Below are positions 1 through 9,111 of a stretch of 64,000 nucleotides of DNA, in pieces. Within the stretch, counting starts at the first letter, position 1. Each line of letters opens with the position of its first letter. The notes under the pieces were generated by a model. It worked only from the letters and a program-made list of their open reading frames with translations. It searched no databases and was not told the DNA's origin. The stretch is taken from positions 2,232,001 through 2,296,000 of the forward strand of contig NZ_FNSR01000001.1 in the NCBI RefSeq assembly GCF_900104845.1, given 5' to 3'. The position numbers and the translations under genes are program-made. The stretch comes from Paraburkholderia caballeronis (GTDB lineage: Bacteria; Pseudomonadota; Gammaproteobacteria; Burkholderiales; Burkholderiaceae).

Positions 1-1349
1 AACGACGCGCCCGCGTGCCGCAAGGGCAGCGTGTCGCCCTCGCCGAACAGCTTCTGACGCAGCGAGCCCGGCGCATAAGCCGTCTTGTACAGCCCGCGAT
101 TCTGCAGTTCCGGCACGACCAGATCGACGAAATCCTCGTAGCTCTCCGGCACCACGGTGCGGCTCAGGTTGAAGCCATCGACGCCCGCCTCGTCCACCCA
201 CGCCTGCAACTCGTCCGCAACGTGCGCGGCGGTGCCGACGATCGCCGGATAACGTCCGCCGAGTTCGAACATTTCCAGCAGCCTGCGGCGCGTCCAGCCG
301 TGCTGCTTCGCGGTGCGCGTCGCCGATTCGATCGCGTTGCCCGGCGCGTAATCGACCGGCGCGTCGAGGTCGTACTGCGCGTAGTCGATGCCGGTGCTCG
401 CGGCGAAATGCGCGAGGCCGGCCTCGCGGCTCGCGTAGTGCAGATAATCCGCGTATTTCTCGCGCGCTTGTGCTTCGGTCGCGCCCGGCACCACCGCCGC
501 GCCGACGAACACCTTCACGTCGTCCGGACGCCGGCCCGCGCGCACCAGTTCCTCGCGCAGCGTGCGTACCGTTTCGCGGCCGACCTGGCGGTTCGGCGGC
601 GAGATGAACACGCACTCCGCGTGACGCGCGGCGAACCGCTGCCCGCGTCCCGAACTGCCCGCCTGGAACAGCACCGGCGTGCGCTGCGGCGACGGCTCCG
701 CGAGGTGATAACCGTCCACGTTGTAATAGCGGCCCGCGTGCTGCACGCGATGCACCTTCGCCGGGTCCGCGAACACGCGCGCGGCCTTGTCGCGGCGCAC
801 GGCGTCCGGCTCCCAGCTGCCCTCCCACAGCTTGTACAGCACGTCGAGATATTCGTCCGCGCGATCGTAGCGTTCGTCGTGCGGCAACTGTTCGGTGAGA
901 CCCATCGCGCGCGCGGCGCTGTCGAGGTAGCCGGTCACGATGTTCCAGCCGATGCGCCCCTGCGTCAGATGATCGAGCGTCGAGAAACGCCGCGCGAGCA
1001 GATACGGCTGCTCGTAGGTGAGATTCACCGTGACGCCGAAACCGAGGTGTTCGGTGACCGCGGCCATCGCGGACACCAGCAGCGTCGGGTCGTTGACCGG
1101 CAACTGGATCGACTCGCGCAGCGTCACGTCGACGTTGTGCTGGTACACGTCGTACACGCCGACGATGTCCGCGAGAAAGAGCCCGTCGAACAGCCCGCGT
1201 TCGAGCGTGCGCGCGAGGTTGGTCCAGTACGGCAGCAGCCGGTAGTCGGTCGAGCGGTCGCGCGGATGCGTCCACAGCCCATGATTGATGTGGCCCACGC
1301 AGTTCATGTTGAACGCGTTGAGCAGGATCGGTTTGTTCGTGTTCGCCAT
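1..1349 (-). CDS. NtaA/DszA-family FMN-dependent monooxygenase (3' end cut)
   Basis: Reading leftward from the ATG at 1349, the protein begins MANTNKPILLNAFNMNCVGH and runs open to the window edge (about 449 residues), so the stop lies just outside. It is a luciferase-like (LLM class) flavin monooxygenase of the NtaA/SnaA/DszA branch. Visible family stretches are HINHGLWTHPRDRST near residue 20, the mid-protein GRIGWNIVTGYLDSAA and the AGSSGRGQRFAARHAE flavin-site segment. Family members use FMNH2 from a partner reductase and O2 to oxidise organosulfur or aminopolycarboxylate substrates; the substrate here is unknown. No flavin reductase is in view. The MFS gene on the same strand 234 bp upstream may import the substrate, which is inference only. 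Family assignment is strong; the function is not resolved. Confidence 0.85.
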   Translation of the reverse strand, partial: MANTNKPILLNAFNMNCVGHINHGLWTHPRDRSTDYRLLPYWTNLARTLERGLFDGLFLADIVGVYDVYQHNVDVTLRESIQLPVNDPTLLVSAMAAVTEHLGFGVTVNLTYEQPYLLARRFSTLDHLTQGRIGWNIVTGYLDSAARAMGLTEQLPHDERYDRADEYLDVLYKLWEGSWEPDAVRRDKAARVFADPAKVHRVQHAGRYYNVDGYHLAEPSPQRTPVLFQAGSSGRGQRFAARHAECVFISPPNRQVGRETVRTLREELVRAGRRPDDVKVFVGAAVVPGATEAQAREKYADYLHYASREAGLAHFAASTGIDYAQYDLDAPVDYAPGNAIESATRTAKQHGWTRRRLLEMFELGGRYPAIVGTAAHVADELQAWVDEAGVDGFNLSRTVVPESYEDFVDLVVPELQNRGLYKTAYAPGSLRQKLFGEGDTLPLRHAGAS

Positions 1350-1583
1350 CGTGAGGCCTCGTGCTGCGGCGGCCTCGCATCGCTGTCACGAACGGGCCGG
1401 CCCGATACGCCCGCCGCGTCGGTACGTATCGCACGTCTTGAAACGGCGACGGCCGATACGGCGGACAGGTCAATCGCTCATTGAACCAGCGTCGCGCGCG
1501 CGAGGCCACCAACTATCCGTAACTTGCATATGACGTTTGAGGCTATGCGCGGTGCGGTAACGCACGGCGGCGCGTGCGACGGT

Positions 1584-3074
1584 TCACGCGGCGGCGGCGG
1601 CCTGCGGCTCGCCATGAGACAGCGCATAGTCCTCGCCGTCGATGTCGTAACCGGACGGCTCCCAGCGGATCGCGAGCAGCACGACGAGCGACGTGAGCGG
1701 CGCGAGCGCGATCACCCAGAACACCTTCGTGCCGAGCGCGGCCGCGAGGATCGGGAACAGGAACAGCGACACCGTCGATGCGGAGCGCACGAGCGTCTGG
1801 TTGAAGCCGACGCCGATGCCGCGCAGCGACGTCGGATAGCTGAGCGACGCATACGTCATCGAATGCGAACCCGGTCCGAAACCCTGCCCGAACAGATAAC
1901 CGCCGAGCAGCAGGATCGCGAGCGCGACGAACGCGCCGCTGCCCGGATGGCCGATCAACGCGAGGCCGATCAGCGACACGAACTGCAGCGTGTGGCCGAG
2001 CACCGTCATCTTCCATGCGCCGACGGTCGGCGCGGTGCGCACGCCGATCAGCCCGCCGACGAACGCGAACAGCAGGTTCAGCAGCAGCGCCGCGACGATC
2101 GTCGTCAGCGGCCCCTGTTTCAGGAAACTCGCGATGATGACCGGCAACCCGAAGATGATCGCGTTATAACCGAACGACGATGCCGCGCCGATCGTCGCCG
2201 CGAGGATCGTGCGGCGGCGGTACGTCGCGTTGAACAGCACGCCGAAGTTGCGCCACGACGCGGTGCGCGGCTTGTGCGCGGACGACGCGTCGCGCTCGAC
2301 GACCGCATCGACGCCATATGAGCGTTTCAGGATCCGCGCGGCCGCTTCGAGGTCGCCCTGGTTCGCGGCCCACACCGGCGACTCGCTGATGTAGCGGCTG
2401 CGCACGAGGATGATGGCGAGCGCCGGCACCGCGCCGAACGCGAGCGTGAACCGCCACAGCCAGCCGAGGTGATGGTCGGGCAGGATCGCGTAGAGGCCGA
2501 GGATCAGCAGATAGCAGGTGCTCGTCGCCGCATACCATGCGGGGCACCACGCGGCGACGCTCGCCGCCTTGTTGCCGCGCCCGGCGACGCGCGAGAACTC
2601 CGCGAGAAACGCCATCGCGACCGGCAGGTCGAGGCCGACGCCGAAGCCCATCAGGAACCGCGCGCCGCCGAGCACCCACGCGTTCGGCGCGAGGCCGGCC
2701 GCGATCGCGGCGACGACGAAGAACAGCATGTCGGCCATGAACACGCGATAGCGGCCGATGCGGTCGGTCAGATACCCGCCGGACAGCGCGCCGAGGATCG
2801 CGCCGAAGGTGATCGCCGCGGAGACGAACCCGATCTGCACCGGCGTCAGCGCGAATTCGCGCGCGATGTCCTTCACGCCGTAGGCGAGCGACGTGAGATC
2901 GTATGCGTCGAGAAACACGCCGCCGAGCGCGATCGCGATGACGATCCGCGCGTTGCTGCCCTGCGCGGCGCCCGCGTTGACGATGCGCGATACGTCGTGC
3001 GCGGAACGGATGACGACCGGACTGGCGGATGCGGCGAGATCCGCTGCGTGCGGCGGAACGGCGATGGCGGACAT
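1584..3074 (-). CDS. MFS transporter, sugar-porter/metabolite:H+ symporter type
   Basis: A 496-residue inner-membrane protein of the major facilitator superfamily with about 12 hydrophobic helices. After TM2 it carries the MFS loop signature GGYLTDRIGRYRVF, and the second half begins with the TYRRRTILAATIG segment, as in PF00083 metabolite:proton symporters. The cytoplasmic N-terminus (about 40 residues) precedes TM1 at IVIAIALGGVFLDAYDLTSL. I start at the ATG at 3074 (MSAIAVPPHAADL); the open frame extends upstream, but that part is arginine-rich frame shadow with no transporter features. The substrate cannot be read from sequence. It is transcribed in the same direction as the neighbouring FMN monooxygenase, so it may import that enzyme's substrate. 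Confidence 0.88.
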   Translation of the reverse strand: MSAIAVPPHAADLAASASPVVIRSAHDVSRIVNAGAAQGSNARIVIAIALGGVFLDAYDLTSLAYGVKDIAREFALTPVQIGFVSAAITFGAILGALSGGYLTDRIGRYRVFMADMLFFVVAAIAAGLAPNAWVLGGARFLMGFGVGLDLPVAMAFLAEFSRVAGRGNKAASVAAWCPAWYAATSTCYLLILGLYAILPDHHLGWLWRFTLAFGAVPALAIILVRSRYISESPVWAANQGDLEAAARILKRSYGVDAVVERDASSAHKPRTASWRNFGVLFNATYRRRTILAATIGAASSFGYNAIIFGLPVIIASFLKQGPLTTIVAALLLNLLFAFVGGLIGVRTAPTVGAWKMTVLGHTLQFVSLIGLALIGHPGSGAFVALAILLLGGYLFGQGFGPGSHSMTYASLSYPTSLRGIGVGFNQTLVRSASTVSLFLFPILAAALGTKVFWVIALAPLTSLVVLLAIRWEPSGYDIDGEDYALSHGEPQAAAAA

Positions 3075-3256
3075 GATGAACGTGCGCTCGAAGAACGGAA
3101 TCGCTGCATCGTAGCCACAGCGTTTCGCGCCGCAAAACGACGTTTTTTTATATGCTTTTCCGCGCTTCCCGGGATACCGATGCAACGCGCGTCCCGCCTG
3201 GGCGGACACGCGTTCGTCCGGTTCCGTATCGCCGGATTTTTGTGCAGCGACGCGTT

Positions 3257-3763
3257 TCAGCCGTACGCGTGGAAGACCCGGCCGTTGCCGTCGATGCCGA
3301 CGAGCACCACGTCGTACCGGTCCTTGCGGCCGCCGTAGGCGGGGCCGTCCATCCCCGGCGAGCCGACCGGCATTCCCGGCACCGCGAGCCCGATCGCCTT
3401 CGGACGCTCGCGCAGCAAGCGGCTCACGTCGCTGGCCGGCACGTGCCCTTCGAGCGCGTAACCGTCGACAAGCGCGGTATGGCACGACGCATAACGATCG
3501 GGCATCCGCACGCTGCGCCGCGCGGCCGCGAGATCGTCGACGTTCCCGGCCACGACGTCGAAACCGTTCTGCCGCAGGTGCGCGATCCAGTCGCCGCAGC
3601 AGCCGCACGCCGCCGACTTCCACACGCGAACCACCGGCTTGACGCCGACCTTCGGCGTCTGCGCGACCGCGACCAGCGGCGCGAGCAGAAGCCCGAGCAT
3701 CATCGAGCGCCGCAAAGCGGAGACGGGCACCGGCACGGCCCCAACATCGAACGTCTTTTTCAT
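3257..3763 (-). CDS. DUF411 periplasmic cysteine-rich metal-binding protein
   Basis: A 168-residue protein with a signal sequence: KK at the N-terminus, a hydrophobic core around residues 20-32 and a likely cleavage after AVA near residue 34. The mature part is a DUF411 domain. It has the cysteine cluster SAACGCCGDW (C53, C55, C56), a further cysteine in YASCHTALVDGY, and the conserved EGHVPASDVSRLL and AVPGMPVGSPGM motifs. DUF411 proteins are often found with copper-handling genes and are thought to bind metal in the periplasm. No copper pump or sensor is adjacent here. The ATG at 3763 is preferred over an upstream frame start because it directly precedes the signal peptide. Confidence 0.85.
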   Translation of the reverse strand: MKKTFDVGAVPVPVSALRRSMMLGLLLAPLVAVAQTPKVGVKPVVRVWKSAACGCCGDWIAHLRQNGFDVVAGNVDDLAAARRSVRMPDRYASCHTALVDGYALEGHVPASDVSRLLRERPKAIGLAVPGMPVGSPGMDGPAYGGRKDRYDVVLVGIDGNGRVFHAYG

Positions 3764-3854
3764 CGTCACACCCACTGCGAAACGAACGGCCGCACGAATA
3801 GAACCGGCCCGGGAGCCGGCAGCCGCCGGCGCAGTGCGGCGCGCGGGCGGCAAG

Positions 3855-4460
3855 TTACTTCTTTTCGTCCGGCTCGTCGCCGGAACCCGCCGGCGAACCG
3901 GCCGCCGGCGTCACCGGCGAAGCCGGCTTGAACGGGAAGGTGCTGAACATCGACTTCGCCTGGTTCTGCATCTGCTCCTGCATCTGCACGAACATGTTCT
4001 TCGACTGCTCGATGTAGCTGGTCATCATCCCCTGCATCATCGGCGCCTGCATGTTCATGAACTGCGACCAGATTTCCGGATTCATCGTGTTGCCTTCGTA
4101 GAGGCTTTTCGACTGGTCCGCGAGTTTGTTCTGGATGTCGATGAACGCCTGGATGTTCTTCTCCAGGTAGGTGCCCATCATCCCCTGCATCGCATGGCCG
4201 TAAAAGCGGATGATCTGCGACAGCATCGGCGACGAGAACATCGGCAGCCCGCCGCTCTCCTCTTCGAGGATGATCTGCAACAGGATGCTGCGCGTCAGGT
4301 CCTCGTTGCTCTTCGCGTCGATCACCTTGAACTCTTCCTGATCGAGCACGAGCTGCTTCACATCGGTCAACGTGATGTAGGTGCTCGTCTCCGTGTCGTA
4401 CAGCCGACGGTTCGGATATTTTTTGATCAGTCGTTCGGCGGTCTTCTTTGTAGTCGTCAT
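3855..4460 (-). CDS. phaR: Polyhydroxyalkanoate synthesis repressor PhaR
   Basis: A 201-residue regulator of PHB granule formation. Residues 9-70 hold the PHB/PHA accumulation regulator DNA-binding domain (LIKKYPNRRLYDTETSTYIT, then VIDAKSNEDLTRSILLQIILEEE). PHB-accumulation repeats rich in Met and Gln follow (FYGHAMQGMMGTYLEKN; MTSYIEQSKNMFVQMQEQM) and are expected to touch the polymer or granule. The C-terminus is a short PAG-rich tail ending in EPDEKK. In relatives, PhaR binds phasin and phaR promoters and is released by nascent PHB. It is the last gene of phaC-phaA-phaB-phaR, 139 bp after phaB. The ATG at 4460 has an AAGGG ribosome site about 8 bases upstream. Confidence 0.96.
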   Translation of the reverse strand: MTTTKKTAERLIKKYPNRRLYDTETSTYITLTDVKQLVLDQEEFKVIDAKSNEDLTRSILLQIILEEESGGLPMFSSPMLSQIIRFYGHAMQGMMGTYLEKNIQAFIDIQNKLADQSKSLYEGNTMNPEIWSQFMNMQAPMMQGMMTSYIEQSKNMFVQMQEQMQNQAKSMFSTFPFKPASPVTPAAGSPAGSGDEPDEKK

Positions 4461-4599
4461 GTGTCGCCCTTGTTCACGCCGGCGCAACCGCGCGCGCCAG
4501 CGAAGCCCGGCGTCGCCCGCCCCGGTGTCCGGACAGGCATTCCGCCGTTGTCGATCCGTGCGGCGGACGCGCAAACGTGCGCGCGCCCGCGCGAACGGA

Positions 4600-5340
4600 T
4601 CACCCCATGTGCAACCCGCCGTTCAGCGAGAAGTCCGCGCCGGTCGCGAAACCCGACTCGTCCGACGCGAGCCACGCGACGATCGATGCGATTTCCTCCG
4701 GCGAGCCGAGCCGGCGCACCGGAATCGTCGCGACGATCTTCTCCATCACGTCCGGACGGATCGCCTTCACCATGTCCGTGCCGATGTAGCCGGGCGACAC
4801 CGTATTGACCGTCACGCCCTTCGTCGCGACTTCCTGCGCGAGCGCCATCGTGAAGCCGTGAATGCCGGCCTTCGCGGTCGAATAGTTGGTCTGGCCGAAC
4901 TGCCCCTTCTGGCCGTTCACCGACGAAATATTGATGATGCGCCCCCAGCCGCGCTCGACCATGCCGTCGATCACCTGCTTCGTCACGTTGAAGAGGCTCG
5001 TCAGGTTCGTGTCGATGACCGCGGTCCAGTCCTCGTGCGTCATCTTGCGGAACACCACGTCGCGCGTGATGCCCGCGTTGTTCACCAGCACGTCGACCTC
5101 GCCGACGTCGGCCTTCACCCTGTCGAACGCCTGGCGCGTCGAATCCCAGTCGCCGACGTTGCCCTCGGACGCGACGAAGTCGTAGCCGAGCGCCTTCTGG
5201 TCTTCGAGCCACTTCGTGCGGCGCGGCGAGTTCGGGCCGCAGCCGGCCACCACCTTGAAACCCTGTTTGCTGAGGCGCTGGCAGATGCTCGTCCCGATGC
5301 CGCCCATGCCGCCCGTTACATACGCAATACGCTGTGCCAT
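4600..5340 (-). CDS. phaB: Acetoacetyl-CoA reductase PhaB
   Basis: A 246-residue short-chain dehydrogenase that reduces acetoacetyl-CoA to (R)-3-hydroxybutyryl-CoA with NADPH, the second step of PHB synthesis. The cofactor motif TGGMGGIG is at residues 9-16 and the catalytic set is S140, Y153 and K157 (SSVNGQKGQFGQTNYSTAKAG). The segment DVVFRKMTHEDWTAVIDTNL and the C-terminal NGGLHMG are typical of PhaB. A GGAG ribosome site lies about 8 bases before the ATG at 5340. It sits between phaA, 207 bp upstream, and phaR, all on the same strand. Confidence 0.97.
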   Translation of the reverse strand: MAQRIAYVTGGMGGIGTSICQRLSKQGFKVVAGCGPNSPRRTKWLEDQKALGYDFVASEGNVGDWDSTRQAFDRVKADVGEVDVLVNNAGITRDVVFRKMTHEDWTAVIDTNLTSLFNVTKQVIDGMVERGWGRIINISSVNGQKGQFGQTNYSTAKAGIHGFTMALAQEVATKGVTVNTVSPGYIGTDMVKAIRPDVMEKIVATIPVRRLGSPEEIASIVAWLASDESGFATGADFSLNGGLHMG

Positions 5341-5547
5341 GAATCACACTCCATTATCGTTTTGCGGGGCGCCCTTCGACGGCCCCGGACTCGCCTCTTT
5401 CCCTACCCTCGTCTCCACCGTGCGCCGCCTGTGCGCATTACGTCGATACCGGTGTTGCGGCCGCGCCGGGTCGATCCCGCCGCGGCCCGCGCGCCGCACG
5501 CGAGCCGGAAGGCCCGCGCGGCGCGTCTGTCTGCGTTCGCTGTCCGC

Positions 5548-6729
5548 TTACGGGCGCTCGACCGCGAGCGCCACGCCCATCCCGCCGCCGATGCACAGCG
5601 ACGCGAGCCCGCGCTTCGCGTCGCGGCGCTGCATCTCGTGCAGCAGCGTGACGAGAATCCGGCAGCCGGACGCGCCGATCGGGTGGCCGATCGCGATCGC
5701 GCCGCCGTTCACGTTGATCTTCGACGTGTCCCAGCCCATCTGCTTGTTCACCGCGAGCGCCTGCGCCGCGAACGCCTCGTTGATCTCCATCAGGTCGAGG
5801 TCCTGCGGCGTCCAGCCCGCGCGCTCCAGACAGCGGCGCGACGCCGGCACCGGCCCCATGCCCATCACCTTCGGATCGACGCCCGCGTTCGCATACGCCT
5901 TGATCCGCGCGAGCGGCTTCAGGCCGAGCGCGTCCGCTTTCTTCGCGGACATCACGACGACCACGGCCGCGCCGTCGTTGATGCCCGACGCGTTCGCGGC
6001 GGTCACGGTGCCGTCCTTCTGGAACGCGGGCTTCAGGCCCGCAAGCGCGTCGGCGGTCACGCCGTGACGCACGAATTCGTCGGTCTTGAACAGGAGCGGC
6101 TCGCCCTTGCGCTGCGGAATCTCGACCGGCACGATCTCCGCGTCGAAGCGGCCCGCCTTCTGCGCGGCTTCCGCCTTGTTCTGCGAGGCGGCCGCGAACG
6201 CGTCCTGCTCCTCGCGCGTGATGCCGTATTCCTTCGCGACGTTCTCGGCCGTGACGCCCATGTGGTACTGGTTGTACACGTCCCACAGGCCGTCGACGAT
6301 CATGCTGTCCACGAGCTTCGCATCGCCCATCCGGAAGCCGTCGCGCGAGCCCGGCAGCACGTGCGGCGCGGCGCTCATGTTCTCCTGGCCGCCCGCGACG
6401 ACGATCTCCGCGTCGCCCGCGATGATCGCGTTCGCGGCGAGCATCACCGCCTTCAGGCCCGAGCCGCAGACCTTGTTGATCGTCATCGCCGGGATCGACG
6501 ACGGCAGGCCCGCCTTGATCGACGCCTGGCGCGCGACGTTCTGGCCGGAGGCCGCGGTCAGCACCTGGCCGAGAATCACTTCGCTCACCTGCTCGGGCTT
6601 CAGGCCCGCGCGTTCGAGCGCCGCGCGCACGACGATCGAGCCCAGTTCGGGCGCGGCCGTCTTCGCGAGCGAGCCGCCGAATTTGCCGACCGCTGTGCGT
6701 GCAGCGGAAACGATCACGATGTCAGTCAT
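5548..6729 (-). CDS. phaA: Acetyl-CoA acetyltransferase (beta-ketothiolase) PhaA
   Basis: A 393-residue biosynthetic thiolase that condenses two acetyl-CoA into acetoacetyl-CoA, the entry step of PHB synthesis. The acyl-accepting Cys88 is in [11 protein letters not shown]; His349 ([12 protein letters not shown]) and Cys379 ([13 protein letters not shown]) complete the thiolase active site. Length and ends match the family. The ATG at 6729 follows a GAAGGA ribosome site. It lies 99 bp after phaC and presumably shares its transcript. Confidence 0.97.
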   Translation of the reverse strand: MTDIVIVSAARTAVGKFGGSLAKTAAPELGSIVVRAALERAGLKPEQVSEVILGQVLTAASGQNVARQASIKAGLPSSIPAMTINKVCGSGLKAVMLAANAIIAGDAEIVVAGGQENMSAAPHVLPGSRDGFRMGDAKLVDSMIVDGLWDVYNQYHMGVTAENVAKEYGITREEQDAFAAASQNKAEAAQKAGRFDAEIVPVEIPQRKGEPLLFKTDEFVRHGVTADALAGLKPAFQKDGTVTAANASGINDGAAVVVVMSAKKADALGLKPLARIKAYANAGVDPKVMGMGPVPASRRCLERAGWTPQDLDLMEINEAFAAQALAVNKQMGWDTSKINVNGGAIAIGHPIGASGCRILVTLLHEMQRRDAKRGLASLCIGGGMGVALAVERP

Positions 6730-6828
6730 TTTCAGTTCCTTCGGGCGTTGCCGCGTCGCATCGGACGCCTGCCCGTCAAGTTAAAAATCGGTACCCGCCG
6801 TTCGCGCATGCCGCGCATGCGCCGCGCG

Positions 6829-8733
6829 TCAGTCGCGCTGCTGCACGTAGCGGCCCGGCGCCGGCTCGATTTCCGGGAATCCGGCCGAACCGAGCTGCGC
6901 GCGCGGCTTCACCTTGCGGCCCGCGTACTGATCAAGCCACGCGGACCACGCCGGCCACCAGCTTCCCGGCACTTCCTCCGCCTGCGCGATCCAGTCGTCC
7001 GCGTCTTCCGGCAAATGCTTCGCGTCGCTGTCGACGCTCCAGTAACTGCGCTTGTTCTTCGACGGCGGATTGATCACGCCGGCGATGTGGCCCGACGCGC
7101 CGAGCACGAATTTCAGCGGCCCGGACAAGAGCGGCACCGATGCGTACGCGGTGCGCCACGGCACGATGTGATCCTCGCGCGAGCCGTAGACGAACGTCGG
7201 CACGTCGATCCGCGACAGGTCCACTTCCTCGCCGCAGACGGTCAGCGCGCCCGGCTCGCGCAGCCGGTTCTCCAGATACGTATTGCGCAGATACCACGCG
7301 TACATCGGACCGGGCAGGCTCGTCGAATCGCTGTTCCAGTACAGCAGGTCGAACGGCGCGGGCGTGCGGCCCTTCAGATAGTTGTCGACCACGTAGTTCC
7401 ACACGAGATCGTTCGGGCGCAGGAACGAGAACGTGTTGGCGAACTCGACGCCGCGCATCACGCCCGGCACGCCGTTCTTGCCGCCGATGGTCTGCTCGCG
7501 CATCTGCACGTGCGCCTCGTCGACGAACACGTCGAGCACGCCGGTGTCCGAGAAGTCGAGCATCGCGGTGAGCAGCGTCATCGACGACGCCGGATGCTCG
7601 CCGCGCGCGGCGGCGACCGCGAGCGCGGTCGCGAGCATCGTGCCGCCGACGCAGAAGCCGAGCGTGTTGATCTGCTCGCGGCCGCTGATGGCGCGCACGG
7701 TGTCGATCGCGGTCAGCACGCCCTCTTCGATGTAGTCGTCCCAGGTCTTGGCCGCGACCGACGCATCCGCGTTGCGCCACGACACCATGAACACCTGCTG
7801 CCCGGTTTCGAGCGCATACGCGACGAGCGAATTGTCCGGCTGCAGGTCGAGGATGTAGAACTTGTTGATGCACGGCGGCACGATCAGCAGCGGCCGCTCG
7901 CGCACGCTCGCCGCCTGCGGCTTGTACTGGATCAGCTGGAACAGGTCGTTCTCGAACACGACCGCGCCTTCGGTCGTGGCGAGATTGCGGCCGACGACGA
8001 ACCGCGACTCGTCGGTCTGCGAAATCTTGCCGCGCTGCAGGTCCGCGAGCAGGTTCATCACGCCCTGCCGCAGACTCTCGCCGTGGCTTTCGAGCAGCGC
8101 GTTCTGCGCATCGGGATTCAGCGCGAGGAAGTTGCTCGGCGACGCGGCGGCGGTCCACTGCTGCACCGCGAAGCGGATGCGCTCGCGCGTTTTCGGGTCG
8201 GTGTCGATCGCGTCGACCAGTTCCTGCAGGTAACGCGCATTCAGCAGATACCACGCGGCGGTGAACGCATAAACCGGCGTCGCCTTCCACGCGTCCGAAC
8301 TGAAACGTCGGTCCTTCAGCTCGGGCGGCGTCGGCACGCTGCCGGCGGCCTGTTGCAGCAGCGCCATCGCATCGCGCGAATACTGCTCCTGCAGGTGCTG
8401 AAGGCGGGACGGCTCGATGGCCGCAGTCGGCAGCTGGAACGCCGGCGCGCCGAAACCACCCAGACCGCCCAAGCCCTGCGGCAGCGGCGCGGCGCCGTGG
8501 GCGCCGGCGGGCCACCACGGCCATGCGGGCGCCGCGCCGTTCAGCGCTGCGCCGGCCGCCTGCTGCGCATACGGCGGAACCTGCTGCTGCGCGGCATCGA
8601 GCGCCGAGCGCCATGCGCTCGTCCACACGTTGAGCATCTGCTGCATTCCGTCGGCATCCAGAGTGAAGGGCTGCGCACCGTCCGCCGAAGCGCCTGCGCG
8701 CGATGAAGTCGTGGAACCTTGAGATGCCGTCAT
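6829..8733 (-). CDS. phaC: Class I poly(3-hydroxyalkanoate) synthase PhaC
   Basis: A 634-residue PHA polymerase that joins (R)-3-hydroxyacyl-CoA units at the granule surface. The nucleophile Cys361 lies in the lipase-like box GFCVGG (359-364), with Asp521 (GSREDHIVPW) and His549 (GASGHIAGVINPPSKNKRS) as the other triad members. The N-terminal domain carries the class I sequences PLLIVPPCINKFYILDLQP and VFMVSWRNAD. The first 110 residues are Ala/Gly/Pro-rich and variable, as in other class I enzymes, making this slightly longer than the Cupriavidus enzyme. It is the first gene of phaCABR; a candidate promoter lies about 110 bp upstream. The start at 8733 has an AGCAGGC ribosome site. Confidence 0.97.
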   Translation of the reverse strand: MTASQGSTTSSRAGASADGAQPFTLDADGMQQMLNVWTSAWRSALDAAQQQVPPYAQQAAGAALNGAAPAWPWWPAGAHGAAPLPQGLGGLGGFGAPAFQLPTAAIEPSRLQHLQEQYSRDAMALLQQAAGSVPTPPELKDRRFSSDAWKATPVYAFTAAWYLLNARYLQELVDAIDTDPKTRERIRFAVQQWTAAASPSNFLALNPDAQNALLESHGESLRQGVMNLLADLQRGKISQTDESRFVVGRNLATTEGAVVFENDLFQLIQYKPQAASVRERPLLIVPPCINKFYILDLQPDNSLVAYALETGQQVFMVSWRNADASVAAKTWDDYIEEGVLTAIDTVRAISGREQINTLGFCVGGTMLATALAVAAARGEHPASSMTLLTAMLDFSDTGVLDVFVDEAHVQMREQTIGGKNGVPGVMRGVEFANTFSFLRPNDLVWNYVVDNYLKGRTPAPFDLLYWNSDSTSLPGPMYAWYLRNTYLENRLREPGALTVCGEEVDLSRIDVPTFVYGSREDHIVPWRTAYASVPLLSGPLKFVLGASGHIAGVINPPSKNKRSYWSVDSDAKHLPEDADDWIAQAEEVPGSWWPAWSAWLDQYAGRKVKPRAQLGSAGFPEIEPAPGRYVQQRD

Positions 8734-8841
8734 GCCTGCTTTTGACCGATGTGTCCCGGGGGACTGGTTGAGAGCCAGGTCGTCCGCGCACGGGGGCGAT
8801 CGCTCGCTGCCTCGTCACGCCCTGCCCCGTAGGTGTGGGAC

Positions 8842-8871
8842 ATTCTTGCTCCCCACTGCAAGGCATGTCAA
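8842..8871 (-). promoter_or_regulatory. Candidate phaC promoter
   Basis: On the minus strand a perfect -35 TTGACA (8871-8866) is followed after 18 bases by AAGAAT (8847-8842), a fair -10. The spacer contains a TGCCTTGCA motif, which resembles the TGC/GCA-type sites described for PhaR regulators, so PhaR control is possible but unproven. This is the best match in the 378-bp non-coding stretch 8734-9111, which otherwise shows an AT-rich patch at about 8900-8960 and no gene that I can see. Confidence 0.4.
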
Positions 8872-9111
8872 TGCTTGTTCCCGATTTTGCCGCAGCGCGA
8901 TATTTTTTTAATTATCGTTTTCCCGATGTAATGCGCGGCTTAATACGTACGATATTTTGAGCGGGATTCAGGACCGTCCGGAACCTCGCATCGCAGCAAG
9001 CCCTCGCGCGCGATTCGTATGCTTCGGGCATCGACCGTCGGCCGTGGCGCTGCACCGCATGTCTTTCATGTGTGCAGCGCAGCAAAAAAGCAGCCGCGAC
9101 ACGTGCCCAGG

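Noticed and set aside
4381-8706. Very long open frame (1441 codons) on the plus strand across the pha locus
   Set aside because: It is antisense to phaR, phaB, phaA and phaC, is Arg/His/Ala-rich without any domain, and results from GC-rich third codon positions of the real genes.
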